Source: JBGTLW01 sp041743835 | Lineage (GTDB): Bacteria; Planctomycetota; Phycisphaerae; Phycisphaerales; Phycisphaeraceae | Length of the DNA stretch: 15,663 bases | Direction of reading: 5' to 3' | Assembly: GCA_041743835.1 (NCBI GenBank) | Contig: JBGTLW010000095.1 | Span: 1 to 15,663, forward strand | Part shown: positions 1 to 8,632 of the stretch, piece after piece | Layout of the letters: each line of letters opens with the position of its first letter | Numbering within the stretch: the stretch's first letter is position 1 | Made by a program: the position numbers and the translations under genes | Notes under the pieces: generated by a model | Seen by the model: only the letters and a program-made list of their open reading frames with translations | Told to the model about the DNA's origin: nothing | The model's database searches: none

Positions 1-18
1 GTCGTCCCTGAAAAACCC
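1..18. repeat. IS left terminal inverted repeat
   Basis: Reads GTCGTCCCTGAAAAACCC. Its partner at 1550-1567, read on the other strand, is identical except for A/T at position 13. The repeat begins on the first base of the window, so an extra outer base cannot be excluded. Confidence 0.9.
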
Positions 19-24
19 GCGTCC

Positions 25-1446
25 TCACGCCGCCAAGCGTGGCCATGCCCATGATCGGGGATGAAGCGGTCGGCGAGCACCGAGTTCGGTCCACGGCGTC
101 GGGGGTCGATACGGTGCTGGCCGAGCCTGGAGCAGCCAGCGGCGCAGCGCGCACGGCAACAGCCGCAGCAGCTTCGCCAGGTTCGCCCCGGCGGCGGCCA
201 GCACCACGTTCATCGCGTCGCCTTCCAGACCCTTGAGGTAGCAGCGCCCGATGCGGTGCTCGTGCTTGGCGTGGCCTATCTTCGGCTCGACGGCGCTGCG
301 TCGCTTGCGGCGCTTGCGTTGGGCACGGGTCAAGCGTTTGGACCCGCTTCCCGCGATGTGGATCGTCGCGTCGCCGGTGTAGTCGTGGCCGCGGTAGCCC
401 TTGTCCACATACCCGTCGGTGACCGGCACGCCGGTGATCCGCTCGACCTGCTCGATGGTCCTGCCCAGCGTGTGCCCGTCGTACGGGTTGCCTTCGCACA
501 GCCGTGCGCCGACGAACCAGTCCCGGCGATTCGTCGTCGCCACCGCCACCTTCTGCCCGAACTCGTAACGCTTGTGTGCCTTGCCCTTGCTGATGCAGCG
601 CACCTCCGGCTCGTGCAGCGAATACAGCTTGTTCGAGTCGGTCGGCTTCTGATCCACGAGGCGCTGGCAAAGCGCTAGCAACTGCGACAGTTGTTCGTCT
701 GAACTTCCGGGGGCTTGGCTTCCGGGGGCGGGGCTTCCGGGGGCGGGGGCCTTGCGTTGGATGTCACGGATCATCCGGCCCACATACGTCCGCAGCCTTC
801 GCAGCTCCCGCCGCATCCGCTTGAACTGCCTGGCGTGCGCGTAACGCCCCGCCTTCACCGACGCCTTCTTGCCCACCCGCACGTACGACTGGCGCAGCGG
901 GATGCCACGGTCCCTCGCCGCCGCCGCGAGCTTCACGATCGCCCGGTACAGCAGCTTCGCGTCTGTCGGGTGGGTGATGTGCTTCTCCTGCACCGTCGTA
1001 TCGACGTTGACCTGCCGCAGTTCCGCTTGGGGCAGGTGCTTCTGCTGGACCGCGACGGCCACCGTCTGCTTGAGCAACGCTTCGAGCTTCTCGGCTCCGA
1101 TCCGCTTACGCCACCTGGTCATGCTCGTCGGGTGGATCGGCAACGCGTGCTGCATGTGTGTGAAGCCGCAGAACGCCTGCCAGTACGGGTTCTCGACCCA
1201 CTTGGCCACGACCGACTCGTCCGATTCGTTGAACGTGTGCTTGAGGTAGTGCAGGCCGACCATCAGCCGCGTCGCCTTGGCCGGGGCGCCGTTGTCTTCG
1301 CAGTACAGCTCGCCGAACGCATCGTCGAACGCCGCCCAGTCGATCTGCCCGGCCAGCTTCAGCAGCGGGTGGGCGGGGTTGAGCAGTTGGTCGAAGTGGG
1401 CCTGGAACAGCAGCAGGTCGTCCTGGCCGGGTGATTGAGGCTTCAT
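25..1446 (-). CDS. IS5-family DDE transposase
   Basis: A 473-aa transposase that would cut and rejoin the element's ends. The N-terminal third (about residues 10-135) looks like the DNA-binding domain of IS5/IS1182-like transposases. The catalytic triad can be placed as D149 (in VNVDTTVQEK), D348 (in GYVDKGYRG) and E387 (in SAVEPKIGH), with the usual basic helix following the Glu. A lysine/arginine-rich stretch precedes the last acidic residue. Between residues about 232 and 249 a Pro-Ala-Pro-Gly-Ser repeat forms a linker encoded by 15-bp tandem repeats. The ATG at 1446 is supported by GGAG seven bases upstream and by a structured leader immediately before it. The frame is intact with no frameshift. 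Family placement (IS5, probably IS1478-like) rests on motif recognition, not a search. Confidence 0.92.
   Translation of the reverse strand: MKPQSPGQDDLLLFQAHFDQLLNPAHPLLKLAGQIDWAAFDDAFGELYCEDNGAPAKATRLMVGLHYLKHTFNESDESVVAKWVENPYWQAFCGFTHMQHALPIHPTSMTRWRKRIGAEKLEALLKQTVAVAVQQKHLPQAELRQVNVDTTVQEKHITHPTDAKLLYRAIVKLAAAARDRGIPLRQSYVRVGKKASVKAGRYAHARQFKRMRRELRRLRTYVGRMIRDIQRKAPAPGSPAPGSQAPGSSDEQLSQLLALCQRLVDQKPTDSNKLYSLHEPEVRCISKGKAHKRYEFGQKVAVATTNRRDWFVGARLCEGNPYDGHTLGRTIEQVERITGVPVTDGYVDKGYRGHDYTGDATIHIAGSGSKRLTRAQRKRRKRRSAVEPKIGHAKHEHRIGRCYLKGLEGDAMNVVLAAAGANLAKLLRLLPCALRRWLLQARPAPYRPPTPWTELGARRPLHPRSWAWPRLAA
704..748. repeat. Three 15-bp tandem repeats inside the transposase gene
   Basis: Three units starting at 704, 719 and 734, each beginning CTTCCGGGGGC, sit head to tail in frame. 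They encode a PAPGS-type pentapeptide repeat in a linker of the transposase between the DNA-binding and catalytic core regions. The 15-bp period keeps the frame, so copy number can vary without breaking the protein. Confidence 0.85.
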
Positions 1447-1460
1447 CCGTGAGCTCCGTC

Positions 1461-1499
1461 TTGCAAGGTTCTGGCCGTTGGCACAACGATACCTTGCAA
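1461..1499 (-). promoter_or_regulatory. Nested stem-loop in the transposase leader
   Basis: An outer 9-bp perfect inverted repeat, TTGCAAGGT (1461-1469) and ACCTTGCAA (1491-1499), encloses an inner 5-bp stem CGTTG (1476-1480)/CAACG (1484-1488) with a 3-base loop. In the mRNA the structure ends three bases before the GGAG ribosome site (1454-1457). It could fold in read-through RNA and limit transposase translation, as is known for several IS elements, or be a protein-binding palindrome. The function is inferred; the repeats are directly visible. Confidence 0.6.
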
Positions 1500-1549
1500 T
1501 CTACGCGCGGCCACCCGCCGCGGTTCACCTTGAAACGCAAGGGGAAGCG

Positions 1550-1567
1550 GGGTTATTCAGGGACGAC
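1550..1567. repeat. IS right terminal inverted repeat
   Basis: The reverse complement reads GTCGTCCCTGAATAACCC, matching the left end at 17 of 18 bases. It lies on the promoter side of the transposase gene, about 100 bp upstream of the start codon, and marks the junction with host DNA at 1568. Confidence 0.9.
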
Positions 1568-1630
1568 AAAGTACCCACGCCGCGACCCGGTTTATCGGGG
1601 CGATGGTGACTCGAATGGCCGCAAGCCCAG

Positions 1631-4600
1631 TCAATCACTTTTCGGTTCGAAGCTAAAGGTAACTTCGTTGGCCCAGCTTGCACTCCAGGCGGTGCTGAAT
1701 GCTGGGTTGTTTTGTCGGGACACGCTGCGGGCGCGGGCCAGTTCCATCATCCCTGCGCCGCCATTGTCATTCACACGGAATGAGAACTTGATCGTTTCGC
1801 CCGCATCGAGTTGCTTGCGGACCAGCGGCAGCTCGGACCAGGGAATCGCAGCCTCCACCACGCGCGTGCCTTGCTCATGGGTGACCACCAGTTTGCCTTC
1901 ACGCACCGCACCGTCCAGCGGACTAGCCGGTTGCCGCGGATAGAAGTGCTTGCGCGGCATGCCCGGTGCGTACAGGCGCCAGATCTCCGTGCCGCCGCCA
2001 TACTCTTCTGCCACGCGATTCAAGGCGTACTCATAATCCGTGCACTGATAGGCGATGTAACGCGGCATCGTGCCCGGTGGATGTGAGACCTGATGCCCTT
2101 CACCCAACGGCACCACGTTGAAAGCGATCTGCACATTGTCGAACCGCGGGTAGTTGCCCGAAGGCAGGATGGGGTTACGCCGATAGGAGTACCGCCTCAC
2201 CCCTTCGGGCCAATGTAAAGCGGTGGTTTCTATGATGCGCAAGAGCTCGATGCGATGCGACTCGCCGCCGCGACTTCCATCCGGCAACAGGTAGGCCAGT
2301 CGGCCGTACTTCTTCGGCCAGTCGCCCTCGGTGTCGTGGTCGGAACCGACATAGCGTGCCCCGGGCGATGGGAGCTTCTCAGTCGCCGCGGGAGCGTGGT
2401 CAAGGAATATGCCCATCACCTGGCCGCGTTCCCAGTTGGCGGGGAACTCGATACGGACCTTGCCTTGCACTTCAAGGACGAAGTAGCTTGCGATGCCCTG
2501 GCTTTCAAACTTTGGAGTAAGCAACTCCGCACCGGTATCCGCACACAGCACACGCGGACGCTGCCAGTGCATGGTCTTGTAATCGCCTTTCCAGTGCAGG
2601 TAATACATAGCCACACGCAGCGGGCGATCGTCGGGCGCATCAACCTCAAAGCCGAAGGTGCGTGCGACGCCCCGCCAGCCTTGCCGCCCGGTCCTCTCGT
2701 CACCCTCTGCCGCTCGCCTCGGGAAAAAGCCTTCATCCAGTCGTGGCGGGGCGCGGCCGATGTTGTATGCGATCGTCTTGTCCGGGCTTAACTCGTAGGC
2801 AACTTCGGGGTAGAAGTAGGCATCGTCGTCACGGGTCTCAAAACGGAGCGTGCCTTCATCTTGCGTGCCGTCGGCGATCTTGGCCGCGAAGTAGAAGTAG
2901 TCGTCGTCGTACGCGAGATAGCCCTGTGCCACTCCTGCTGACACGCTTGGGTCGAACTCGACAAAGGGGAACCACGCCTCCTCCTCCATCGTGGGGGCGG
3001 CGGAGGCATCACTTACGACGAACTGCGGGGCGACACCTTTCCAATCAGACAGGTCGCCATCTACCGTGATCTTACGGTGCGCGATCACGTTCACACGCAT
3101 GTCCTCTTTGTGTGACGCTGTGATGCCGTCGCCGGCATCGAAATGCACAGCCAATGGGTAAAGGTTGCTGGCGACGGACGCGCCACCCTTGATGCGAACC
3201 TCCACTTGCTTGCGCTCATGCGCATCAAACTTGAGTTGGTTCGTGTATTCCAGGTCAAGTTTGCCGAGTGTAACCGAGAGATCGCCGGCAATCGGTCTGT
3301 TGTAGATATTCGTGAGTTCCAGCCGCATGGTTGGGCCAGCTTCAACCGGAGCGAGCAGATCGTGTGCGATGATCTCGACGGGCTCGAAGCCGGTGATGCT
3401 CGCGTGTCGAACGCTCTCTACAAGCCGAGCGAAGCTGCCCTCTGAGGCATCGGTCCGCAGGAAGAAGCCCTGGTGATTCAAGGGGATCACGAAGGAGCCC
3501 TCGGTCGCGGGCACGACGTTGCCATAGAAGTCGTACAACCGAAACGCACCGCCGCCGTCATCGATTGTCATATTGCCGCCACGGCGCGCATGCGTGCTTG
3601 CGAGTTTGTTTTGCAGTTCTTGCCGCTGTGCTGTCGCGTCCTCGGGCAGGGCGTTGTGCTCGGCCTGCCATCTTGCCTTCTGTTGCTGTTCCTCAAGGCT
3701 GCGAACCGTGCGGAATAGGAGCTGATTATGGTTGAACACCTCGCCCAGTTCTGCCGTGATGACTAGAGTGCCATGATCCGGTTGTCCTTGGGGACCATCG
3801 AAGGCGAAGACCCACGGCAGGCCCTGTTTGAAAAGGATCTCACGGAACGTGTGCCGCCCGAGGAAGTGGTTGGCCGCGCCATACGCGGCAGCGGTGGACC
3901 AGGCACCCATTTCATTACGGATATTGCCGGAATAGACACCCATGGTGCGGTCGTACCCCGCTGAGAGCATTGCCGCCAACGCGATACCGATGCGGTCATC
4001 GGTGTTGGCTATCCAGCTTTCGGTATCCCATATCTTGACCCGCCCGGTCGAGCTCTCGCGGTTGATCCAGTCTTTGTATAGCGATGGTGCATTGATGCCG
4101 TGGTAGTGAACGGTACAGGCATCGAGATACTTGAGGAACGCGTTTGAGCCGTCGGGGAACAGTTTGTCAATGGTGTTCGCTCCCGAGTCGGCACCAGTGA
4201 CTAGCACCTGCACACCGTGCTCTTCGCGAGCGCGCCAGATACCTTCTGCCATGGCGGTGTACAACTCCCGAAAGCGGATCATGTCCGCACCCCAGCCGGA
4301 GATGGAAGTGCCTTCCCATGGCTCGTTCCATAGCGAGAAGGATGTGACCGGCCCATTCGGCCAACCCCATCGGCGGCTGACCTCGTAACACCAGTCAGCA
4401 AAGTCCTTGTCGTTCTCGGGCATCCACGCGCGATCGTCCTTCGTGCGAAGCATGATGCCTTCGTTATCCAGGAGTGGGCGCGGCCGTCCCAGCGGTTGCG
4501 GCCCGGGGCTTGCGCCTGGCATCAGCATCACCGTGACGTGTTGCTCGTGCAGCGCGGCGAGTTGTTTGCCAAGCGCTTCCATCGCTTCATCCCGCCGCGG

Positions 4601-5242
4601 ATGATCCGACGGGATGTAATCCGAACCCATGCGGATCGCCTGGACGCCCAAGCGGCGTAGGGTCTGCGGCTCCTTGATGTCTAGTGAGAACGAGGGATAC
4701 TGCTGGCGCTGCGGGTCCGCGCGGAAGGTGCGGGCCATGGTCAGCGCCATGCGGCTGCCGTGGTCGCCCAGGTCAACAATGAATGCGTAGCCCCCGAAGG
4801 TCTCCGGCAGGGTCGGGTTGTACTCGATGGTGGTAGTCTGTCCCGCTTCGATGGTTACTTCGATCGGGTGAGTTGTGACATCTTCGAACTTCACCACACG
4901 GGGCAGCCAGATGTCGCCGGGGATGCCTTCGGTCCCGTAGCGGATGACATCGATGCGCCCGCGCGTAGTCAACGGCTGTTTGAGGTTGTTCTTGATTTGG
5001 AAGGTTAGTTTTGGCTGCTCGGTAGGCCAGAGTATTTGACCCGGTGTGTTTGACTGGATCACATCGGCATCGAAGTCGTAGCCGCGCTGACTCAGTTGCA
5101 CGCCAAATGCATGTTCGTAGTCCTGCATCTGTTCGCCGGTACGCATCTGGCCATGCGCGGCCGGACTGAGCATCGCGAGAATCAGGATAGCTATTGCAAG
5201 CAGTGACATCCGACGAAAAGCCCGGTTGCTAATACGACGCAT
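1631..5242 (-). CDS. Secreted clan GH-A-like glycoside hydrolase with C-terminal CBM9-like region
   Basis: A 1203-aa secreted protein, last gene of the minus-strand cluster. The ATG at 5242 is chosen over an upstream one at 5323 because GAGGAG lies seven bases before it and a Sec signal peptide follows (basic n-region, hydrophobic run ILILAML, AHG cleavage site near residue 32). Residues about 60-170 look like a beta-sandwich. Residues about 190-490 look like a (beta/alpha)8 barrel with SLWNEPWEG (N306, E307) as the strand-4 acid/base motif and KIWDTESW (E408) as the likely nucleophile, about 100 residues apart as in clan GH-A. Residues from about 725 begin VDGDLSDWKG, a typical CBM9-like opening, continue with YLAYDDDYFYFAAKI, and reach the C-terminus, longer than a normal CBM9. 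The CAZy family and substrate are not recognised; GH5/GH39/GH30-like relatives are possible. It follows the NHL gene by 87 bp. Confidence 0.8.
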   Translation of the reverse strand: MRRISNRAFRRMSLLAIAILILAMLSPAAHGQMRTGEQMQDYEHAFGVQLSQRGYDFDADVIQSNTPGQILWPTEQPKLTFQIKNNLKQPLTTRGRIDVIRYGTEGIPGDIWLPRVVKFEDVTTHPIEVTIEAGQTTTIEYNPTLPETFGGYAFIVDLGDHGSRMALTMARTFRADPQRQQYPSFSLDIKEPQTLRRLGVQAIRMGSDYIPSDHPRRDEAMEALGKQLAALHEQHVTVMLMPGASPGPQPLGRPRPLLDNEGIMLRTKDDRAWMPENDKDFADWCYEVSRRWGWPNGPVTSFSLWNEPWEGTSISGWGADMIRFRELYTAMAEGIWRAREEHGVQVLVTGADSGANTIDKLFPDGSNAFLKYLDACTVHYHGINAPSLYKDWINRESSTGRVKIWDTESWIANTDDRIGIALAAMLSAGYDRTMGVYSGNIRNEMGAWSTAAAYGAANHFLGRHTFREILFKQGLPWVFAFDGPQGQPDHGTLVITAELGEVFNHNQLLFRTVRSLEEQQQKARWQAEHNALPEDATAQRQELQNKLASTHARRGGNMTIDDGGGAFRLYDFYGNVVPATEGSFVIPLNHQGFFLRTDASEGSFARLVESVRHASITGFEPVEIIAHDLLAPVEAGPTMRLELTNIYNRPIAGDLSVTLGKLDLEYTNQLKFDAHERKQVEVRIKGGASVASNLYPLAVHFDAGDGITASHKEDMRVNVIAHRKITVDGDLSDWKGVAPQFVVSDASAAPTMEEEAWFPFVEFDPSVSAGVAQGYLAYDDDYFYFAAKIADGTQDEGTLRFETRDDDAYFYPEVAYELSPDKTIAYNIGRAPPRLDEGFFPRRAAEGDERTGRQGWRGVARTFGFEVDAPDDRPLRVAMYYLHWKGDYKTMHWQRPRVLCADTGAELLTPKFESQGIASYFVLEVQGKVRIEFPANWERGQVMGIFLDHAPAATEKLPSPGARYVGSDHDTEGDWPKKYGRLAYLLPDGSRGGESHRIELLRIIETTALHWPEGVRRYSYRRNPILPSGNYPRFDNVQIAFNVVPLGEGHQVSHPPGTMPRYIAYQCTDYEYALNRVAEEYGGGTEIWRLYAPGMPRKHFYPRQPASPLDGAVREGKLVVTHEQGTRVVEAAIPWSELPLVRKQLDAGETIKFSFRVNDNGGAGMMELARARSVSRQNNPAFSTAWSASWANEVTFSFEPKSD

Positions 5243-5249
5243 TGATATG

Positions 5250-5255
5250 CTCCTC
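5250..5255 (-). promoter_or_regulatory. Ribosome binding site fixing the start of the GH-A-like gene
   Basis: GAGGAG on the minus strand, seven bases before the ATG at 5242. It decides for this start rather than the in-frame ATG at 5323, which would put 27 polar residues ahead of the signal peptide and begin only six bases after the previous stop. Confidence 0.75.
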
Positions 5256-5329
5256 GCTGTAATGCAATAACCCATATATGCTTCATCCGATTCATCAGTG
5301 CAAAAGACCGCCGCGCACTTCATGTTGGG

Positions 5330-8300
5330 TCAGGGTTCAGTGAACAGCAGTTGACCCCATCGCCGGGGCTCCAGCCGTGCTTCGCTTGGGATGTCGGTGG
5401 TCATGAAGGTGCCCTTATTGCTCCAGTACAGCCGGGCGTAGGTATTGCTGCCATCACCCAGCAGTACACCGATGTCGCCTCGCGTGGTCAGGCCGGGCTT
5501 CGGCTTCAAGCCGAGCACCGCCAGCGGAACCGCCAGTTCGTACACCCCGCCCTGTTGTGCGAGGCGGATGTGGCTGCTGACATCGACGACGCTATCAAAT
5601 TGCACCGCACCTACTGGCGAGGTGTAGTCCACTGTTTCGCCCTCGCCGCCGACCTGTTGGAATCGTACCGCCATCACGCGCCCCTCGATGGGATCGCCCA
5701 ATCGGGTCACGAACAACCGTATATCGCCTGCCATCACCTCATCGGGTTTCCGGTCGGCTTCGCCCGCTGTGCGTAGCATCAGGTCGAGTCCCCCACCCGT
5801 GGTGAACACATGCTGCCACCCATCGCCCGCGTCGTTGTTGGGTAGGTGCGGTTCCTGTGTGCGCCAGACCGCATACAGCGTCTTGTCATGCACCTGCAAC
5901 GCGGCATCTATGCCCAGGCGACGATCGATGGTCACCCAATCCGCGTCGGCCCAGTCGGCCGCATCGCCATCCACTTGCGGCGCTCGCTCCGTCAAACGAA
6001 CGGTGGCCTGACGCGCGACCTGTCGCTCTTCGCCGGGTACCACGAGCTTCGCGGGCAGCCCTGCCAGTTGCTCTGCCGAAACGCTTACAAGCCACGGACT
6101 GAGCCGACGGATCGTGTCGCACCCCGCCAGTTCAAAGACATTGGAGCTCTCTTTCCCCGCGATGACGTAAACCGTCCCATCTTCCATCTGCACGCTCCCG
6201 GGCCAGAAGTGCTCGGCCTTGAACGAGAAATCCCGGACGATCTGACCGCGCTTTGATTCGGGCAACGTGAAGTGGGGCATGACCCGCTCATCCCCGCCGA
6301 GGTCGCTAACAAGCAGCCCATCGGTGGTGAGTAGATACAGTGAGCCCATGAAGCCGTTGAGGATGAACATCTCGCCACCTTCACCGCGCGTCGGCGTGAA
6401 CGGGTGCCCGATGTGGCGCATGGCGTTGATCATCTGCCCCGGGTGCTCGGCGATGTGCTGGTTGCGAAAACCGTTGATGTGCCAGACCCGCTCACCGTCG
6501 CGGAACCCCTGGATCAATCGCTGTTGGACCATACGGCCCATCGTGTTGATGTAGGTTCCGTCTGAACCCCTCAGGCTATTGGACAGGTGGCCCCGCATCT
6601 GTGGTGCGGGCACAGTCACGCGCGCAAGGTCCCACACAGGCACACCGCGATCCGTCACGCGCGGCGGCGGTAGATGGTGACCGTCAGAAGTGGTCACGGA
6701 TAAATCCGCATGGATGTTCAGGCTTGGCAGATCGCTTTGGCCGGGATAATCACGCCAGTTAAAAAAGGTCAGCTCTTCCAACTCGGGTGTGCCGTTGCGG
6801 TTGAGGTCGGACCAGATGAACGCCCGCCCCTTGGCGTGACCCACCCGGCCCTTCTCTTTGACAAGCGCGGCTAGCCGAGGGTGCTCATCCAGTGTCAGGC
6901 CGAGTAACGCCGGCCGCTCGTGCTTCTCGTCGGGTGGTCGACCGACGTGGGCCACGCGCTCGACGATGCCCGTCTCCGGGTTCTGCAGGAACACATCGAC
7001 GCTGCCCGCAGCGAAGTAGGATGGGCCGAAGAAGTTGTTGGTCAGAAACCGATGCCCATCCACGTAAACGACCGAGTCCGGGCACCGGCCTTCGTCGGAC
7101 TCGATGTCATTTCGCCAGTAGATCGCGCTGGGGATGGATCGCTGTTTGTCCCAGTCCACCTTGAACTCGATGCCCTGGTTGGCGCTGGAGTAGTAGAAGC
7201 GTGTGCGATCCTTCGGGTCAAAAAGCCCGCCGCCGCCGTACTTGGGCGGGCCGTACCACGCATAGTCAAACTCACCGGAGGCGGCATGCCAGCGGCTAAT
7301 CCGCTTGGGGCCGTACTCCAATTCGGCGACCCAGAGTTTGCCATTCTTATCAACAGCCATGCCCGCGGGCCGGGACATCCCGTGTTCGTTGTAGAGACCC
7401 AACTGAGGACCACCGGGCGTGCCGATCGTTCGCAGTGGCTTCCCCTTCGGGTCAAAGACAAGCACCTGGTGCCGCGATCCGAGGTCGGCGATGTACATGC
7501 GCCCATCATCGTCAACCATGATGCGACCCGGGTCTTCCAGCGGCCCATCAATCAAAACGGTCGCCTTGCCGAGTTGTCCCTTTCGCAGGTCTGGCTCATC
7601 GAACCGCAGCACCCGTTTGCCGCTGATCGCAAACAGCCGACCCGCAGCGTCAAACCACAAACCGCGGGGGTCATCCAAAGCAATCCGCGGCAGTGCGGCA
7701 TCTGCGCCGCCCGAAGCGTGCATGTCGAACACCATCAACTCGTTGAGTGATCGGTGGTAGCCGATCACGAGCAGGCCGTTGTGTACAGCCATGCCGCGCC
7801 GCGCGATGGATTCAACCCAGTGTTCATCAGCCTCGAACTCGGGCGGGGGAAACTGAACCAGTGCCTTGAAACGATCGCGGTCTGCCTGGGCATCGCGTGT
7901 GTTGGTCAGCCCATACAGCCAGACATTGCGGCGCTCTTGCACCACGGCAAAGGCGAGGTACTGCGGGTCGGCCTTGGCGCCGCGATCCATGGCAAGGTTC
8001 TGGCCAGACCGCCAACCACGAATCTTGCCGCCCCAGAGTTTCTTGCCGTCAAGGTCGAGGTACATCAGGCTGTGGCCGGCCTCAGCAGTCGGCGCGGAAA
8101 CGAGAATCTGGGGCTGCGGGTCTTGCGCGGTGCCCTTGGGCAGATACACCACGTCCGCAGGCGGGGTGTGGTCGGCCAGCCATGCCCCGCGACGGTCTTG
8201 CGTGTGCCACGGGGGATTGCCCGGCGCATGCACCGCCGTCTCATAGCGCAGCCCCATGCCCTTGTGCACGAGGCCACGCACCCGATAGGTACCCGCCTCG

Positions 8301-8620
8301 ACGCGTTGACGGTGTGTGTCAAGCCCCTCAGGCCGGGTCAGCTTCTCGCCCTCATTGAAGCCATCCCAATTGAGTTGGTGCTTGCCTGCTTCAAAGTAAG
8401 TGTTTGCGATCAGGTTGTGGACGCGTGTGCCAGCCTCGTCGTCGATCACCAGCGTGACGTAGCCGGGCTCTTGCAACTCGAAACGGATTGGAATGGCTGC
8501 GGAATCCTTCTGCTCTTCTTCCGTGGCGAACAAGGGGGTGGGCAACCACATCGCTGCAAAGGCCGTAGTTAAAAATGTCGTGGCAGTCAGCAAACGGCGG
8601 GGTTGTATGGATCGTGTCAT
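5330..8620 (-). CDS. Secreted FlgD-like/NHL beta-propeller protein with C-terminal CBM9-like domain
   Basis: A 1096-aa exported protein with no recognised catalytic motif. The signal peptide covers residues 1 to about 32 (TRSIQPRR then a hydrophobic stretch, cleavage after PLFA). Residues about 45-95 resemble a FlgD Ig-like domain (GYVTLVIDDEAG, then HQLNWDGFNEG). The middle, roughly 130-650, has repeated blade-like units such as GLWFDAAGRLFAISG, IMVDDDGRMYIADLG and GMAVDKNGKLWVAE, characteristic of NHL/SMP-30-type beta-propellers. From about residue 870 a segment with PQVDGDAADWADADW, then DKTLYAVW, is CBM9-like, the same kind of ending as the neighbouring hydrolase. The ATG at 8620 has AAGGAG twelve bases upstream; an in-frame GTG at 8659 is possible but would spoil the signal peptide. 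Likely a surface or periplasmic polysaccharide-binding protein; a lyase or hydrolase activity of the propeller cannot be excluded. Confidence 0.8.
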   Translation of the reverse strand: MTRSIQPRRLLTATTFLTTAFAAMWLPTPLFATEEEQKDSAAIPIRFELQEPGYVTLVIDDEAGTRVHNLIANTYFEAGKHQLNWDGFNEGEKLTRPEGLDTHRQRVEAGTYRVRGLVHKGMGLRYETAVHAPGNPPWHTQDRRGAWLADHTPPADVVYLPKGTAQDPQPQILVSAPTAEAGHSLMYLDLDGKKLWGGKIRGWRSGQNLAMDRGAKADPQYLAFAVVQERRNVWLYGLTNTRDAQADRDRFKALVQFPPPEFEADEHWVESIARRGMAVHNGLLVIGYHRSLNELMVFDMHASGGADAALPRIALDDPRGLWFDAAGRLFAISGKRVLRFDEPDLRKGQLGKATVLIDGPLEDPGRIMVDDDGRMYIADLGSRHQVLVFDPKGKPLRTIGTPGGPQLGLYNEHGMSRPAGMAVDKNGKLWVAELEYGPKRISRWHAASGEFDYAWYGPPKYGGGGLFDPKDRTRFYYSSANQGIEFKVDWDKQRSIPSAIYWRNDIESDEGRCPDSVVYVDGHRFLTNNFFGPSYFAAGSVDVFLQNPETGIVERVAHVGRPPDEKHERPALLGLTLDEHPRLAALVKEKGRVGHAKGRAFIWSDLNRNGTPELEELTFFNWRDYPGQSDLPSLNIHADLSVTTSDGHHLPPPRVTDRGVPVWDLARVTVPAPQMRGHLSNSLRGSDGTYINTMGRMVQQRLIQGFRDGERVWHINGFRNQHIAEHPGQMINAMRHIGHPFTPTRGEGGEMFILNGFMGSLYLLTTDGLLVSDLGGDERVMPHFTLPESKRGQIVRDFSFKAEHFWPGSVQMEDGTVYVIAGKESSNVFELAGCDTIRRLSPWLVSVSAEQLAGLPAKLVVPGEERQVARQATVRLTERAPQVDGDAADWADADWVTIDRRLGIDAALQVHDKTLYAVWRTQEPHLPNNDAGDGWQHVFTTGGGLDLMLRTAGEADRKPDEVMAGDIRLFVTRLGDPIEGRVMAVRFQQVGGEGETVDYTSPVGAVQFDSVVDVSSHIRLAQQGGVYELAVPLAVLGLKPKPGLTTRGDIGVLLGDGSNTYARLYWSNKGTFMTTDIPSEARLEPRRWGQLLFTEP

Positions 8621-8632
8621 CGAGTAAAAAAA

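Larger units (their letters stand above)
1..1567 (-). mobile_element. IS5-family insertion sequence, complete
   Basis: The element is bounded by terminal inverted repeats at 1-18 and 1550-1567 that match at 17 of 18 positions and both start GTCGTCCCTGAA. It encodes one DDE transposase filling nearly the whole length; its stop codon lies 7 bp inside the left repeat. Total length near 1.57 kb and a single-ORF layout fit the IS5 family, and the transposase resembles the IS1478-like group. It sits 63 bp past the stop of the large glycoside hydrolase gene, so it hit non-coding DNA on that side. A target-site duplication cannot be judged because the left flank is outside the window; the right flank begins AAAGTACC. 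Both ends and the ORF look intact, so it may still be active. Confidence 0.9.

Noticed and set aside
61..1434. Plus-strand open frames opposite the transposase
   Set aside because: Antisense shadows of the transposase, whose DDE residues are all in the minus-strand frame.
1568..1630. Terminator after the GH-A-like gene
   Set aside because: Only a 4-bp CCCG/CGGG stem without a T-run was found; the native terminator may lie beyond the IS.
5243..5323. Longer N-terminus for the GH-A-like protein from ATG 5323
   Set aside because: It would put 27 polar residues before the signal peptide and lacks a ribosome site, unlike ATG 5242.
5243..5329. Terminator between the NHL and GH-A-like genes
   Set aside because: Only a 5-bp AGTGC/GCACT pair with a 13-base loop is present and no T-run follows it; read-through is more likely.
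6920..8572. Two long plus-strand open frames opposite the NHL gene
   Set aside because: They mirror the codon structure of the minus-strand gene, whose propeller repeats and signal peptide are clear; no recognisable motifs or ribosome sites.
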